DNA of 20,215 nucleotides from JAOPZW01 sp036555665 (GTDB lineage Bacteria > Actinomycetota > Thermoleophilia > Solirubrobacterales > Solirubrobacteraceae): contig DATBKW010000394.1 in assembly GCA_036555665.1 (NCBI GenBank), positions 1 through 20,215 of the forward strand, given 5' to 3'. The position numbers were made by a program, and so were the translations under genes. The notes beneath the pieces were generated by a model, which had not been told where the DNA came from, did not search any database, and saw only the letters and a list, made by a program, of their open reading frames with translations. Shown here piece by piece: positions 13,398 through 20,215 of this stretch. Position 1 is the stretch's first letter; each line of letters begins with the position of its first letter.

Positions 13398-15205
13398 ACC
13401 GCCTGGCGGCGGTCGTCTTCGGTGTGCTCGTCATCGCGACCTTCGGCGCCTTCTTCGTCGCACAGCGCCTGAAGAACGCGCCGTCGGTCGTGCAGCAGTT
13501 CATGCGCACGCCGCTGTTCTCGCCCAACCGCGACGGGCGCAAGGACCGCGCCCACGTGGCGTTCAAGCTCAAGGACACCGACGAGGTCACGGTGTCGGTC
13601 GTCAATCACGAGGGCGACGAGGTCCGCGTGCTCGCCGACGACCGCCACCTGCCCGCCTACACACCGACGAGCTTCGTCTGGGACGGGCGCACCGACGACG
13701 GCGGGCGCGCGCCCGACGGCTCGTATCGCATCCGCATCACGCTGCGCCGCGAGGGCCGCAGCGTCACGATGGCGCGCATCATCCGCCTCGACACCACGCC
13801 GCCGCGCCCCAAGGTCATCTCGATCGGGCCGACGAAGGGGCCGGGCCCCGAGGTCCTGCCGCTGCCCGAGGGCGGCCCCGCCGAGGTTCACCTGCTCGCA
13901 CCCGGCCGCAAGCCGATCATCCGCCTGTTCAAGACGAGCCCCGGCCCCATGCGCCTGGTGCTGGAGGACGACTCGCTCAAGGCCGGCGCCACGCTCTGGC
14001 ACTGGGACGGGCGCACGCCGAGCGGCCGCGCGGTGTCGCCGGGCACCTACCTCGTAGCGATCGAGACGCGCGACCTCGCCGGCAACCGCGGGCTCTCGCC
14101 ACCCCTGAACCGCCGCGGCCTGCCCGCGACGACCTACGGCGCGCGGCTACCCGGCCGCGGCGGGATCCGCGTCAGCTACCTCGCCGCGCAGCCGCCGCCG
14201 ACGCCGGTGGCCGCCGGCGCGCCGGCGACCTTTCTGATCGACTCGCGCCGCAAGCCCTACACGTGGACCGTGCGGCGGGTGGGATCGAACGCCGTGATCA
14301 AACGCGGACGCAAGACCAAGCCCAAGCTGCGGATCTTCGCGCCGCGTGGCAAGCCGGGCGCCTACCTCCTGCAGATCCGCACGGCGACGCGCACGACGAC
14401 CGTCCCGTTCGCCGTCCAGGACGACCAGAAGCGCGCGGTGCTCGTCGTGCTGCCGGTCATGACCTGGCAGGGCCGCAACCCGATCGACGACGACGGCGAC
14501 GGGATGCCCAATCTGCTCGACCGCGGGGTCGGTGCCAAGCTGCTGCGCGTCTACGCGGGCAACGGACTGCCGGAGGGCTTCGCCGACCGCGACGCGCCGC
14601 TGCTGGCGTGGCTGGACCGCAGCCATCACCGCTACGACATCACGACCGATGTCGCGCTGGCCAACGGGCAGGGACCGAAGCTCGGCAGCCACAAGGCCGT
14701 CATCCTGCCCTCCGACGTGCGCTGGCTGCCACGCGTCCTTCAGCTGCGGCTGCGCCGCTACGTGCGCGACGGGGGTCGCGTGGCCTCGTTCGGCGTCGAT
14801 TCGCTGCGCCGCCAGGTCTCGGTCTCGCCGCGCGCGCGGCTCATCGACCCGAGCCCGCCGGCGACGACCGACATCTTCGGCGCGCGGCTGCGCCCGCTGC
14901 AGGGCCTGGCCAACCCGACGCGCCTCGTCGAGGCCGACGACAAGCTCGGTCTGTTCGAAGGCACGACGGGCGCCTTCGGGCCGTTCGCGCGGTTCCAGGA
15001 GGCCGACCTCGCCGGCCAGCGCCTTGCCTCGGCGATCGCCGAGGAGCCGCAGACCGGGCGCCCGGTGATCGCCGTCAACCGCCTGGGCAAGGGCGAGGTG
15101 TTCCGCTTCCCGGTACCCGAGCTTCCCTCGCATCTCAGCCCACGCGCCAACGACCCGCAGGCCGTCGCCCTGCTGCAGCGGACATGGACGCTCCTGTCCC
15201 GCTGA
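13394..15205 (+). CDS. Membrane-anchored exported protein with FlgD-type Ig modules and a DMFase-beta-like C-terminal domain
   Basis: A 603-residue protein. Residues 3-23 form an uncleaved-looking signal anchor (LAAVVFGVLVIATFGAFFVA). Two FlgD-type Ig-like modules follow: about 35-135, with SPNRDGRKD and FVWDGRTDDGGRAPDGSYRI (94-113), and about 165-235, with WHWDGRTPSGRAVSPGTYLV (202-221) and TRDLAGNRG. A third beta-rich region lies at about 250-342. From about 345 the chain reads VLVVLPVMTWQGRNPIDDDG (348-367) and DGMPNLLD, then YVRDGGRVASFGVDSLRR, resembling the C-terminal domain of N,N-dimethylformamidase beta subunit-like proteins, which has a glutamine-amidotransferase-like fold; I see no certain catalytic Cys. 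The DDDGDG run looks like a calcium loop. The start GTG 13394 overlaps the previous stop, and the end overlaps the Wzy-like gene by 22 bases. The function is unknown; an extracellular glycan role is inferred from the operon. Confidence 0.72.
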   Translation: MNRLAAVVFGVLVIATFGAFFVAQRLKNAPSVVQQFMRTPLFSPNRDGRKDRAHVAFKLKDTDEVTVSVVNHEGDEVRVLADDRHLPAYTPTSFVWDGRTDDGGRAPDGSYRIRITLRREGRSVTMARIIRLDTTPPRPKVISIGPTKGPGPEVLPLPEGGPAEVHLLAPGRKPIIRLFKTSPGPMRLVLEDDSLKAGATLWHWDGRTPSGRAVSPGTYLVAIETRDLAGNRGLSPPLNRRGLPATTYGARLPGRGGIRVSYLAAQPPPTPVAAGAPATFLIDSRRKPYTWTVRRVGSNAVIKRGRKTKPKLRIFAPRGKPGAYLLQIRTATRTTTVPFAVQDDQKRAVLVVLPVMTWQGRNPIDDDGDGMPNLLDRGVGAKLLRVYAGNGLPEGFADRDAPLLAWLDRSHHRYDITTDVALANGQGPKLGSHKAVILPSDVRWLPRVLQLRLRRYVRDGGRVASFGVDSLRRQVSVSPRARLIDPSPPATTDIFGARLRPLQGLANPTRLVEADDKLGLFEGTTGAFGPFARFQEADLAGQRLASAIAEEPQTGRPVIAVNRLGKGEVFRFPVPELPSHLSPRANDPQAVALLQRTWTLLSR

Positions 15206-16656
15206 TCCTCGTCTCGCTGCTGGCCGCGGGCGCCCTGGTGCTACGCAATCCGCGCGGGCAGGCGGCGGCGATGCTGGGCGCGCTCCTGCTCGCCCCGATC
15301 ATCCTCGGCTTCCACATCGCCGACTCCGACCAGATCCAGCCGCTGCGCGATCACCCGGCGCTCGCCGCCGCCGGCGGGGTCCTGGCGGTGCTGGCCGTCG
15401 CCGCGCTGGCGGTGCTGTTCGCCAAGCGCCCGGTGTGGCTGCCGGTGGCCGCCGCGGCCACGCTCCCCTTCCGGGTGCCGATCGCCTCGGGCGGCTCGAC
15501 CGCCAACCTGCTCGTGCCCCTGTATCTCGTCGTCTCGGCGGGCACGCTGGCCTACGCCGTGCCGCGCCTGCTCGGCGAGGAGCGGCCCGAACGCGGGCGC
15601 GCGGGTGTGCTCGAGTGGGCGCTCGCGGTCTACCTGGCGCTCTACGGCATCCAGGCGTCGTACTCAGACGACTTCGGCCGCGCGCTGGAGAACGTCGTCT
15701 TCTTCTACGTGCCCTTCGCGTTGCTCTTCGCGCTCGTCGCGCGGGTGCCGTGGACGCCGCGGCTGGCACGCGTGTGTCTCGGCGTGCTGGTCGTGCTCGC
15801 GCTTGCGCTGGTCGGCGTGGGCTTCGTCGAGTACGCCACGCGCCACCTGTTCCTGAACCCGAAGGTGATCGCCTCCAACCAGCTCGAGGACTACTTCCGC
15901 GTCAACTCGCTGTTCTTCGACCCCAACATCTATGGGCGGTTCCTGGCCATCGTGATGCTGTTGCTGTCCGCGTGGCTGCTGTGGGCGCGCCGTCAGCGCG
16001 AGGTCGTCGTCGGCGCGCTGCTGCTCGTCGTCCTGTGGGCGGGCCTGGTGCTGACCTTCTCGCAGTCGAGCTTCACCGCCCTGCTCATCGGGCTGGCCGT
16101 GCTCGGGGCGATGCGCTGGAGCGTGCGCTGGGCGCTGTTGCTGTCAGGGGCCGCGCTGGTCGTGGCGATCGCCTTCGTCGCGATCGCGCCGGGCGCGGTC
16201 CATCTCGAGCTGGGCAACTCGAAGTCCGCGGACAAGGCGACCAGCGGCCGCTATGACCTCATCAAGGGCGGTGTCGACCTGTTCCGGGAGGACCCGGTCG
16301 TGGGCAAGGGATCGGGCGCATTCGCGCGTGACTACCGCCGCGCCCAGCACGCCTCGGCCGAGCGCGCCACGTCGGCGTCGCACACGATCCCCGTGACGAT
16401 TGCGGCCGAGCAGGGAGCGATCGGCCTGGCCGCCTACCTGGCGCTGGTGCTCGCCGGCTTCCTGCGGCTGTTCCGCGGCGCGCGGCGCATGCCCGAGCGC
16501 GCGGCCGTCGCGGCCGCCTTCACCGCCCTGGTGGCGCACACGATGCTGTACGCCGCCTTCCTCGAGGACCCGCTGGCCTGGACGCTGCTGGGCGCCGGGA
16601 CGGCGATGGCGCTGTGGCCGTCCGCCGAGCGCGAGCCGGCCGCCGCGGAGGCGTGA
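15184..16656 (+). CDS. O-antigen ligase/polymerase-like membrane protein (Wzy/WaaL family)
   Basis: A 490-residue polytopic protein with about 11-12 hydrophobic helices. It carries the family pattern: a helix with TFSQSSFTALLIGLAVLG (291-308), then a large outer loop with SGRYDLIKGGVDLFREDPVV (354-373) and GKGSGAFARDY (374-384), ending in SASHTIPVTIAAEQGAIG (397-414), where His400 and Glu409 match the conserved H and E of Wzy_C/WaaL proteins. Such enzymes polymerise lipid-linked repeat units or transfer a glycan from C55-PP to an acceptor outside the membrane; sequence alone does not separate polymerase from ligase. ATG 15184 is inside the end of the previous gene (22-base overlap). The open frame upstream to 14263 is a shadow of that gene. 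The stop overlaps the next start by one base (TGATG). Confidence 0.85.
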   Translation: MDAPVPLILVSLLAAGALVLRNPRGQAAAMLGALLLAPIILGFHIADSDQIQPLRDHPALAAAGGVLAVLAVAALAVLFAKRPVWLPVAAAATLPFRVPIASGGSTANLLVPLYLVVSAGTLAYAVPRLLGEERPERGRAGVLEWALAVYLALYGIQASYSDDFGRALENVVFFYVPFALLFALVARVPWTPRLARVCLGVLVVLALALVGVGFVEYATRHLFLNPKVIASNQLEDYFRVNSLFFDPNIYGRFLAIVMLLLSAWLLWARRQREVVVGALLLVVLWAGLVLTFSQSSFTALLIGLAVLGAMRWSVRWALLLSGAALVVAIAFVAIAPGAVHLELGNSKSADKATSGRYDLIKGGVDLFREDPVVGKGSGAFARDYRRAQHASAERATSASHTIPVTIAAEQGAIGLAAYLALVLAGFLRLFRGARRMPERAAVAAAFTALVAHTMLYAAFLEDPLAWTLLGAGTAMALWPSAEREPAAAEA

Positions 16657-18080
16657 TGGCGACGGCGACCGCCCCGCTGCGAGCCGCTTCTCGCCGGCGC
16701 GCCGAGCCGATCGTCGTCGGCGCGCTGGCGGTGGCGGCGCTCATCGCTGCGTTGCTCGTGCCCACCTACCCCAACTACGACACGTACTTCCACCTGGTGT
16801 GGGGCCGCGAGCTGGTGCACGGGATGAAGCCCGACTTCGAGGCCTACGCGGCGCCGACCCAGCACCCGCTGTTCGTCGCGCTCAGCGCGCTCGTCGGCCT
16901 GGTCGGGACCGACGGCGACCGGCTGATGGTGATCGTCTGCGTGCTGAGCCTCGTCGCGCTGGCCTGGGGGACCTTCCGTGTCGGCGACGCGTGCTTCGGC
17001 TTGTGGCCGGGGCTGCTGGGCGCCGCCTTCGTCGGCTCGAGCTTCGCCTTCCTGCTCTACGCGGCGCGCGCGTACGTCGACGTGCCGTTCCTGGCCGTCG
17101 TCATGTGGGCGGCCGCGATGGAGGCGCGCTCGCCGCGGCGCGGCGCGCCGGTCATGGTCGTGCTGGCCGTCGCCGGCCTGCTGCGCCCCGAGGCCTGGGT
17201 GCTGGCCGGTGCCTACTGGCTGTGGTGCGGCTGGCGGCGCTTCGATCTCCTCGCACTCGCGGTCGCCGCGCCGCTGCTCTGGTGCCTGGTCGACCTCTGG
17301 GTCACCGGCGATCCGCTCTTCTCGCTGCACGCGACGAGCGACCTGGCCGACGAGCTCAACCGCAACCGCGGCCTGTCGTCGGTGCCGGGCTCGTTCGTGT
17401 CGTTCGTGACCGACACTGCGCGCTGGCCGGTCACTCTCGCCGGGGTAGCCGGCGCGATCCTGCTTTGGCGCCTGCGCACCGGGCGCGCGCTGCACGTGCC
17501 GATCGCGCTCTTCGGCGCCGGAGTGGTGACCTTCCTCGCCACCGGGCTGGCCGGGCTGTCGGTGCTCCCGCGCTACCTGACGGTGCCGGTGGTGGCGGTC
17601 TGCATCGTGGCCGGCTACGGGGTGCTGGGCTTCACCACGTTGCCGGCGGGCCGCGTGCGGCGCGTGTGGTCGCGGGCGGCGATCGGCGCGGCGGTGGTCG
17701 GCGTGGCCTTCGTGGTCGTCAAGGCGCCGGTCGTCAACACGCTGCGCGGCGAGCTGCGCTTCATCAAGGGCTCGCACGACGACCTTGTCGCGATCCTCCA
17801 CACGCCGGCCGTGCAGCGCGACCTGCGGTGTGGCCCGATCACCTACCCGAACTATCGCCTGGTCCCCGACACGCGCTGGCTGCTCGATCTCCCGGCGCGG
17901 CGCGTCGGTGCGCGCAGCGCGCGGCGCCGCACCCGTGGCGTGGCGATGTTCGTGCTGGGCACCAAGGAGCTCAAGCGCTACGGCTTTGCCGCCGGCGCAA
18001 GCCCGTCGACCAACGTGCCCGACCCCGGCTTTTCGCCGATCGCCCGCAACGCGCGCTTCAGCGCCTACGCGGCCTGCTAG
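16656..18080 (+). CDS. GT-C fold membrane glycosyltransferase (GT39/ArnT-like)
   Basis: A 474-residue membrane protein. The first helix (about 18-36) is followed by an outer loop PTYPNYDTYFHLVWGRELVH (36-55) with an acidic residue, Asp42, at the place used by GT-C enzymes that take polyprenyl-phosphate sugars. QHPLFVAL (70-77) and LLRPEAWVLAG are also typical of the mannosyltransferase-like group. About ten further hydrophobic segments run to about residue 375, and the last 90 residues form a basic, probably external tail. It would transfer a sugar from a lipid-phosphate donor outside the membrane; donor and acceptor are unknown. ATG 16656 shares its A with the stop of the Wzy-like gene, and this fixes the start over an upstream in-frame ATG at 16614. 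It is the last gene of the operon. Confidence 0.8.
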   Translation: MATATAPLRAASRRRAEPIVVGALAVAALIAALLVPTYPNYDTYFHLVWGRELVHGMKPDFEAYAAPTQHPLFVALSALVGLVGTDGDRLMVIVCVLSLVALAWGTFRVGDACFGLWPGLLGAAFVGSSFAFLLYAARAYVDVPFLAVVMWAAAMEARSPRRGAPVMVVLAVAGLLRPEAWVLAGAYWLWCGWRRFDLLALAVAAPLLWCLVDLWVTGDPLFSLHATSDLADELNRNRGLSSVPGSFVSFVTDTARWPVTLAGVAGAILLWRLRTGRALHVPIALFGAGVVTFLATGLAGLSVLPRYLTVPVVAVCIVAGYGVLGFTTLPAGRVRRVWSRAAIGAAVVGVAFVVVKAPVVNTLRGELRFIKGSHDDLVAILHTPAVQRDLRCGPITYPNYRLVPDTRWLLDLPARRVGARSARRRTRGVAMFVLGTKELKRYGFAAGASPSTNVPDPGFSPIARNARFSAYAAC

Positions 18081-18098
18081 TGCCTCAAGGCCCACTAG
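18077..18098. terminator. Second stop-codon palindrome at a convergent junction
   Basis: CTAGTG (18077-18082) and CACTAG (18093-18098) are inverted arms around a 10-base loop, in which CC/GG can add two pairs next to a CC bulge. The left arm holds the TAG of the GT-C gene (18078-18080), and the right arm holds the stop of the opposite glycosyltransferase (18095-18097). It uses the same arms as 2146-2162 and is likely a weak bidirectional terminator. Confidence 0.45.
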
Positions 18099-19153
18099 GA
18101 GGACACCCGCGTATCCACGCCGACCTGCGACAGGCGCTGCCAGAGCGGCTCGTCCTGCACGCGCGCCGTCTGCGCGCGCGCCCACTCGCGCAGCTCCTCG
18201 TCCGGGGTCGCGCGTGCGCCGGCGTGCTCGAGCAGCGCCTCGGCGAACTCCTCGGGACCGTCGGCGAAGGTGACGGCGTTGGCCCAGGTGCGCACGCCGG
18301 CCAGCCGCGGCGTGACCGTCCGGCGCCCGAGCAGCGCGTACTTGAGGATGCGGTAGGGGAGGGCGGCGTCGTTGAACGGCTCGACTTTGAAGGGCACGAT
18401 GCCGACGTCACTGCACAGCAGCAGGCGGGCGAGCGCCTCGTCCTGGAGTGAGCCCAGCCAGACGAGGTTCGGGGCGCAGCGACACCAGGCGAAGTCGGCG
18501 TCGTCCCTGCACTCGTCCTCGTGCCAGGCGCCGGCCAGCAGCAGCACGAGCCGGTCGCCGAGGCGCTCACTGACCGCGCGCAGCAGCGACCAGTCGGTGC
18601 GCCAGCCCAGGTGCCCGATCGAGATCGCGACGACGTCGCCGCCCCGGGGCGCAGGGAAGGAGTCGGCGGCGAGCGGGACCATCGTCGGGCGGCGGCCGGC
18701 CACGCCCTCGAGGCGCGCGAGCTCGTCGGACACCGTGATGACCATCGCCGCGCGCTGGGCGGCCTGCTCGTGCAGCTCGTCCAGGCGCTCGCGCCGGCGC
18801 TCGTCGGCGTCATAGGCCTTCTCGAAGCGGTCCCAGCGCCAGTACCACAGCTCGCAGCCGGGCGCCGCGGCGGTGAGCGCGCGGCCGAGCTGGTACTGCA
18901 GCGCGTGGTAGATGACGACGACGCGCGGCTCGCCCACGCGCCGGCGCAGCGTGCGCACCAGCCGCCGCGCCTGGCGTGCGGCGATGGCGTCGCCGAGGGC
19001 GAGCGGCACGCGCAGGAAGGCGCCGTAGGGCATCCGTGGCGGGTCGACGGCGATCACGCCGTCGGCGCGCAGCAGATCCTCGGCCTGGTCGCGCAGGATG
19101 AAGCGCTCGAGCGGCGCCGGCAGCAGCAGGACGCAGATGGGGGCGCGGTCCAC
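18095..19153 (-). CDS. GT-B glycosyltransferase (family 4-like)
   Basis: A 352-residue cytoplasmic-type protein with two Rossmann halves. The N-terminal half runs to about 165 and includes VVVIYHALQYQLGRAL (78-93), YWRWDRFEKAY (104-114) and AAMVITVSDELARLEG (135-150), the last being a standard pre-linker feature of GT4 enzymes. The C-terminal half has VVAISIGHLGWRTDW (174-188), LVWLGSLQDEALARLL (230-245) and DVGIVPFKVEPFNDAALPYR (249-268) followed by ILKYALLGRRTVTPRLAGV. That places Asn261 and Lys271 where GT4 proteins have NPLKLYEYLAAG; the usual Glu is not conserved, so donor binding may be altered. GTG 19153 follows TAGGGT by eight bases. The gene stands alone on the minus strand, between the GT-C gene and the divergent flippase. 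Confidence 0.82.
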   Translation of the reverse strand: MDRAPICVLLLPAPLERFILRDQAEDLLRADGVIAVDPPRMPYGAFLRVPLALGDAIAARQARRLVRTLRRRVGEPRVVVIYHALQYQLGRALTAAAPGCELWYWRWDRFEKAYDADERRRERLDELHEQAAQRAAMVITVSDELARLEGVAGRRPTMVPLAADSFPAPRGGDVVAISIGHLGWRTDWSLLRAVSERLGDRLVLLLAGAWHEDECRDDADFAWCRCAPNLVWLGSLQDEALARLLLCSDVGIVPFKVEPFNDAALPYRILKYALLGRRTVTPRLAGVRTWANAVTFADGPEEFAEALLEHAGARATPDEELREWARAQTARVQDEPLWQRLSQVGVDTRVSS

Positions 19154-19161
19154 CGGGCGAC

Positions 19162-19167
19162 ACCCTA
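19162..19167 (-). promoter_or_regulatory. Putative -10 element for the GT-B gene
   Basis: Read on the minus strand, TAGGGT fits TANNNT and ends 8 bases before GTG 19153, predicting a leaderless mRNA. It is only nine bases from the opposing TACCGT. Confidence 0.45.
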
Positions 19168-19176
19168 GCCAGCGGA

Positions 19177-19182
19177 TACCGT
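19177..19182 (+). promoter_or_regulatory. Putative -10 element for the flippase gene
   Basis: TACCGT fits TANNNT and ends 8 bases before GTG 19191. With the opposing TAGGGT so close, each promoter's -35 region would fall on or beyond the other's hexamer and start. Confidence 0.45.
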
Positions 19183-19190
19183 GCCCGGCC

Positions 19191-20215
19191 GTGCAGGGCT
19201 ACGTCAAGCGCCTGGCGACATCGGGCATCGCCTACCAGGCCTCGAGTCTGCTCGCCGGCTTCCTGGCGCTGTTCACGCTCCCGCTCTACACGCACCACCT
19301 GACCACGACGCAGCTCGGCTACGCCGAGACGCTGCTGACCGCGATCATCCTGCTCAGCATCCTCCTGCGCTTCGGCGTCGGCGAGGCGTTCGTGCGCTTC
19401 TACTTCGACGACGACGACGCGCAGCGCCGCGACCACCTCGCGCGGCGGACGACGTCGTTCGTGCTCGTCACCTCGACCATCGCGGCGCTCGTCGCCGTCG
19501 CCTTCGCCGGCGCGCTGTCGCAACTGCTGCTGCGCACGCGCGACGCGACGCTGATGGCCTACGGCGTACTCGGCCTGTGGGCGTTCACCAACCTCGAGAT
19601 CGCCTACGCGCTGCTGCGCGTCGACGAGCGCCGGCGCACGTATCTCATCGCGAGCGTGAGCAACGTCGTGCTCACCGTGGCGCTGACCGTGACGCTCGTC
19701 GTCGGCTTCGACGGCGGCGCGCGCGGCTACGTGCTGGGCAACTACGCGGCCTCGACCGCGGTGCTGGTCGGGCTGTGGGTCTTCGCGCTGCGCCACCGCG
19801 TGCGCCTGGACCTGCGCGCGCCGCGCACCCTGGGCCCGATGCTGCGCTTCGGCGCGCCGACGGTTCCGGCCGACGCGGGCGTCTTCGCGCTGAACGTCAT
19901 CGACCGCGCGTGGTTGCTGCGCGCCGACTCGCCGGGCGCCGCCGGCCTCTACGCGGTCGCGGTCAAGCTCGCGACGCTGGTCATCGTCGCCGTGCGCGGC
20001 TTTCAGTACGCGTGGCCGCCGCTGGCCTACTCGGTGACCGACGAGGACGAGGCGCGCCACCTCTACGCGCTGGTGACCACCGCCTACGTCGTCGTCACCG
20101 GCCTCGTGGTCGCGGGCCTGACCCTCCTCGGGCGCTGGGTCGTCCGGCTGCTGACCGCCGATCCGTTCTACCCCGCCTACAAGGCGCTGCCGTGGGTCGC
20201 GCTGGGCTGGGCGCT
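19191..20215 (+). CDS. Wzx-type oligosaccharide flippase (3' partial)
   Basis: An open frame from GTG 19191 runs off the window after 341 codons. The N-terminus reads VQGYVKRLATSGIAYQASSL then LAGFLALFTLPLYTHHLTTT, the usual first helix and loop of the MOP-superfamily polysaccharide flippases. LRFGVGEAFVRFYFDDDDAQ (about 59-78), AYALLRVDERRRTYLIASVS and PMLRFGAPTVPADAGVFALN follow the same fold, and about nine or ten hydrophobic helices are visible. These proteins move lipid-linked repeat units from the cytoplasmic to the outer face of the membrane. An upstream GTG at 19181 is out of frame, so GTG 19191 is the first start. It would be the partner of the Wzy-like protein at 15184. The missing 3' part should hold the last helices. 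Confidence 0.88.
   Translation, partial: MQGYVKRLATSGIAYQASSLLAGFLALFTLPLYTHHLTTTQLGYAETLLTAIILLSILLRFGVGEAFVRFYFDDDDAQRRDHLARRTTSFVLVTSTIAALVAVAFAGALSQLLLRTRDATLMAYGVLGLWAFTNLEIAYALLRVDERRRTYLIASVSNVVLTVALTVTLVVGFDGGARGYVLGNYAASTAVLVGLWVFALRHRVRLDLRAPRTLGPMLRFGAPTVPADAGVFALNVIDRAWLLRADSPGAAGLYAVAVKLATLVIVAVRGFQYAWPPLAYSVTDEDEARHLYALVTTAYVVVTGLVVAGLTLLGRWVVRLLTADPFYPAYKALPWVALGWA

Noticed and set aside
14263..15183. Long upstream extension of the Wzy-like protein
   Set aside because: This part overlaps the FlgD-Ig protein in another frame and is Arg/Pro-rich. Hydrophobic family sequence begins at ATG 15184.
18810..20060. 416-codon minus-strand frame opposite the flippase
   Set aside because: It has highly charged shadow composition. 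The plus frame from 19191 encodes membrane helices of a flippase and is open to the window end.

Overview
The window is very GC-rich, gene-dense bacterial DNA. Third codon positions are mostly G or C, GTG starts are frequent, gene ends overlap, and Shine-Dalgarno sequences are scarce. With flagellin, purM, an Eis-like acetyltransferase and envelope-glycan genes together, this best suits a flagellated high-GC actinobacterium, perhaps Thermoleophilia/Solirubrobacterales. That placement is inferred from gene style, not from a marker gene. No rRNA, tRNA, CRISPR array, insertion sequence or prophage was seen, and no stretch above 300 bases lacks a gene.

Layout. (1) 1-944: the 3' end of a flagellin gene, a strong hairpin terminator, a 176-base gap, and a secreted-type CHAP hydrolase gene. 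(2) 966-2150: an Eis-family acetyltransferase, convergent with (3) a minus-strand operon at 4662-2158, DedA membrane protein > UppP > PurM, with overlapping ends. It pairs two steps of undecaprenyl-phosphate recycling with purine synthesis. (4) 4742-6812: a DegT-type sugar aminotransferase overlapping a DUF354 glycosyltransferase-like gene. (5) 9464-6784, minus strand: a 676-residue methyltransferase with a kinase-like middle region, coupled by a GTGA overlap to a small StrF-like glycosyltransferase. (6) 9527-18080, plus strand: six tightly packed genes for a WbpM/PglF-type nucleotide-sugar 4,6-dehydratase, a LytR_C protein with a long Ala/Pro linker, a histidine phosphatase, an exported protein with FlgD-type Ig modules, a Wzy/WaaL-like membrane protein and a GT-C glycosyltransferase. 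(7) 19153-18095, minus strand: a GT-B glycosyltransferase. (8) 19191-end: a Wzx-type flippase cut by the window edge.

From 4.0 kb onward most genes can be read as one envelope-polysaccharide locus. The dehydratase and aminotransferase would make a deoxy-amino sugar, the glycosyltransferases would build a lipid-linked repeat, the flippase and Wzy-like protein would export and polymerise or ligate it, and DedA/UppP would recycle the C55 carrier. The methyltransferase/kinase-like protein may modify or cap the chain.

Two sequence-level patterns recur beyond the genes. At least five starts sit 7-8 bases after a TANNNT hexamer, as expected for leaderless transcripts. Two convergent gene pairs end in the same small palindrome, CTAGTG...CACTAG, whose arms contain both stop codons.
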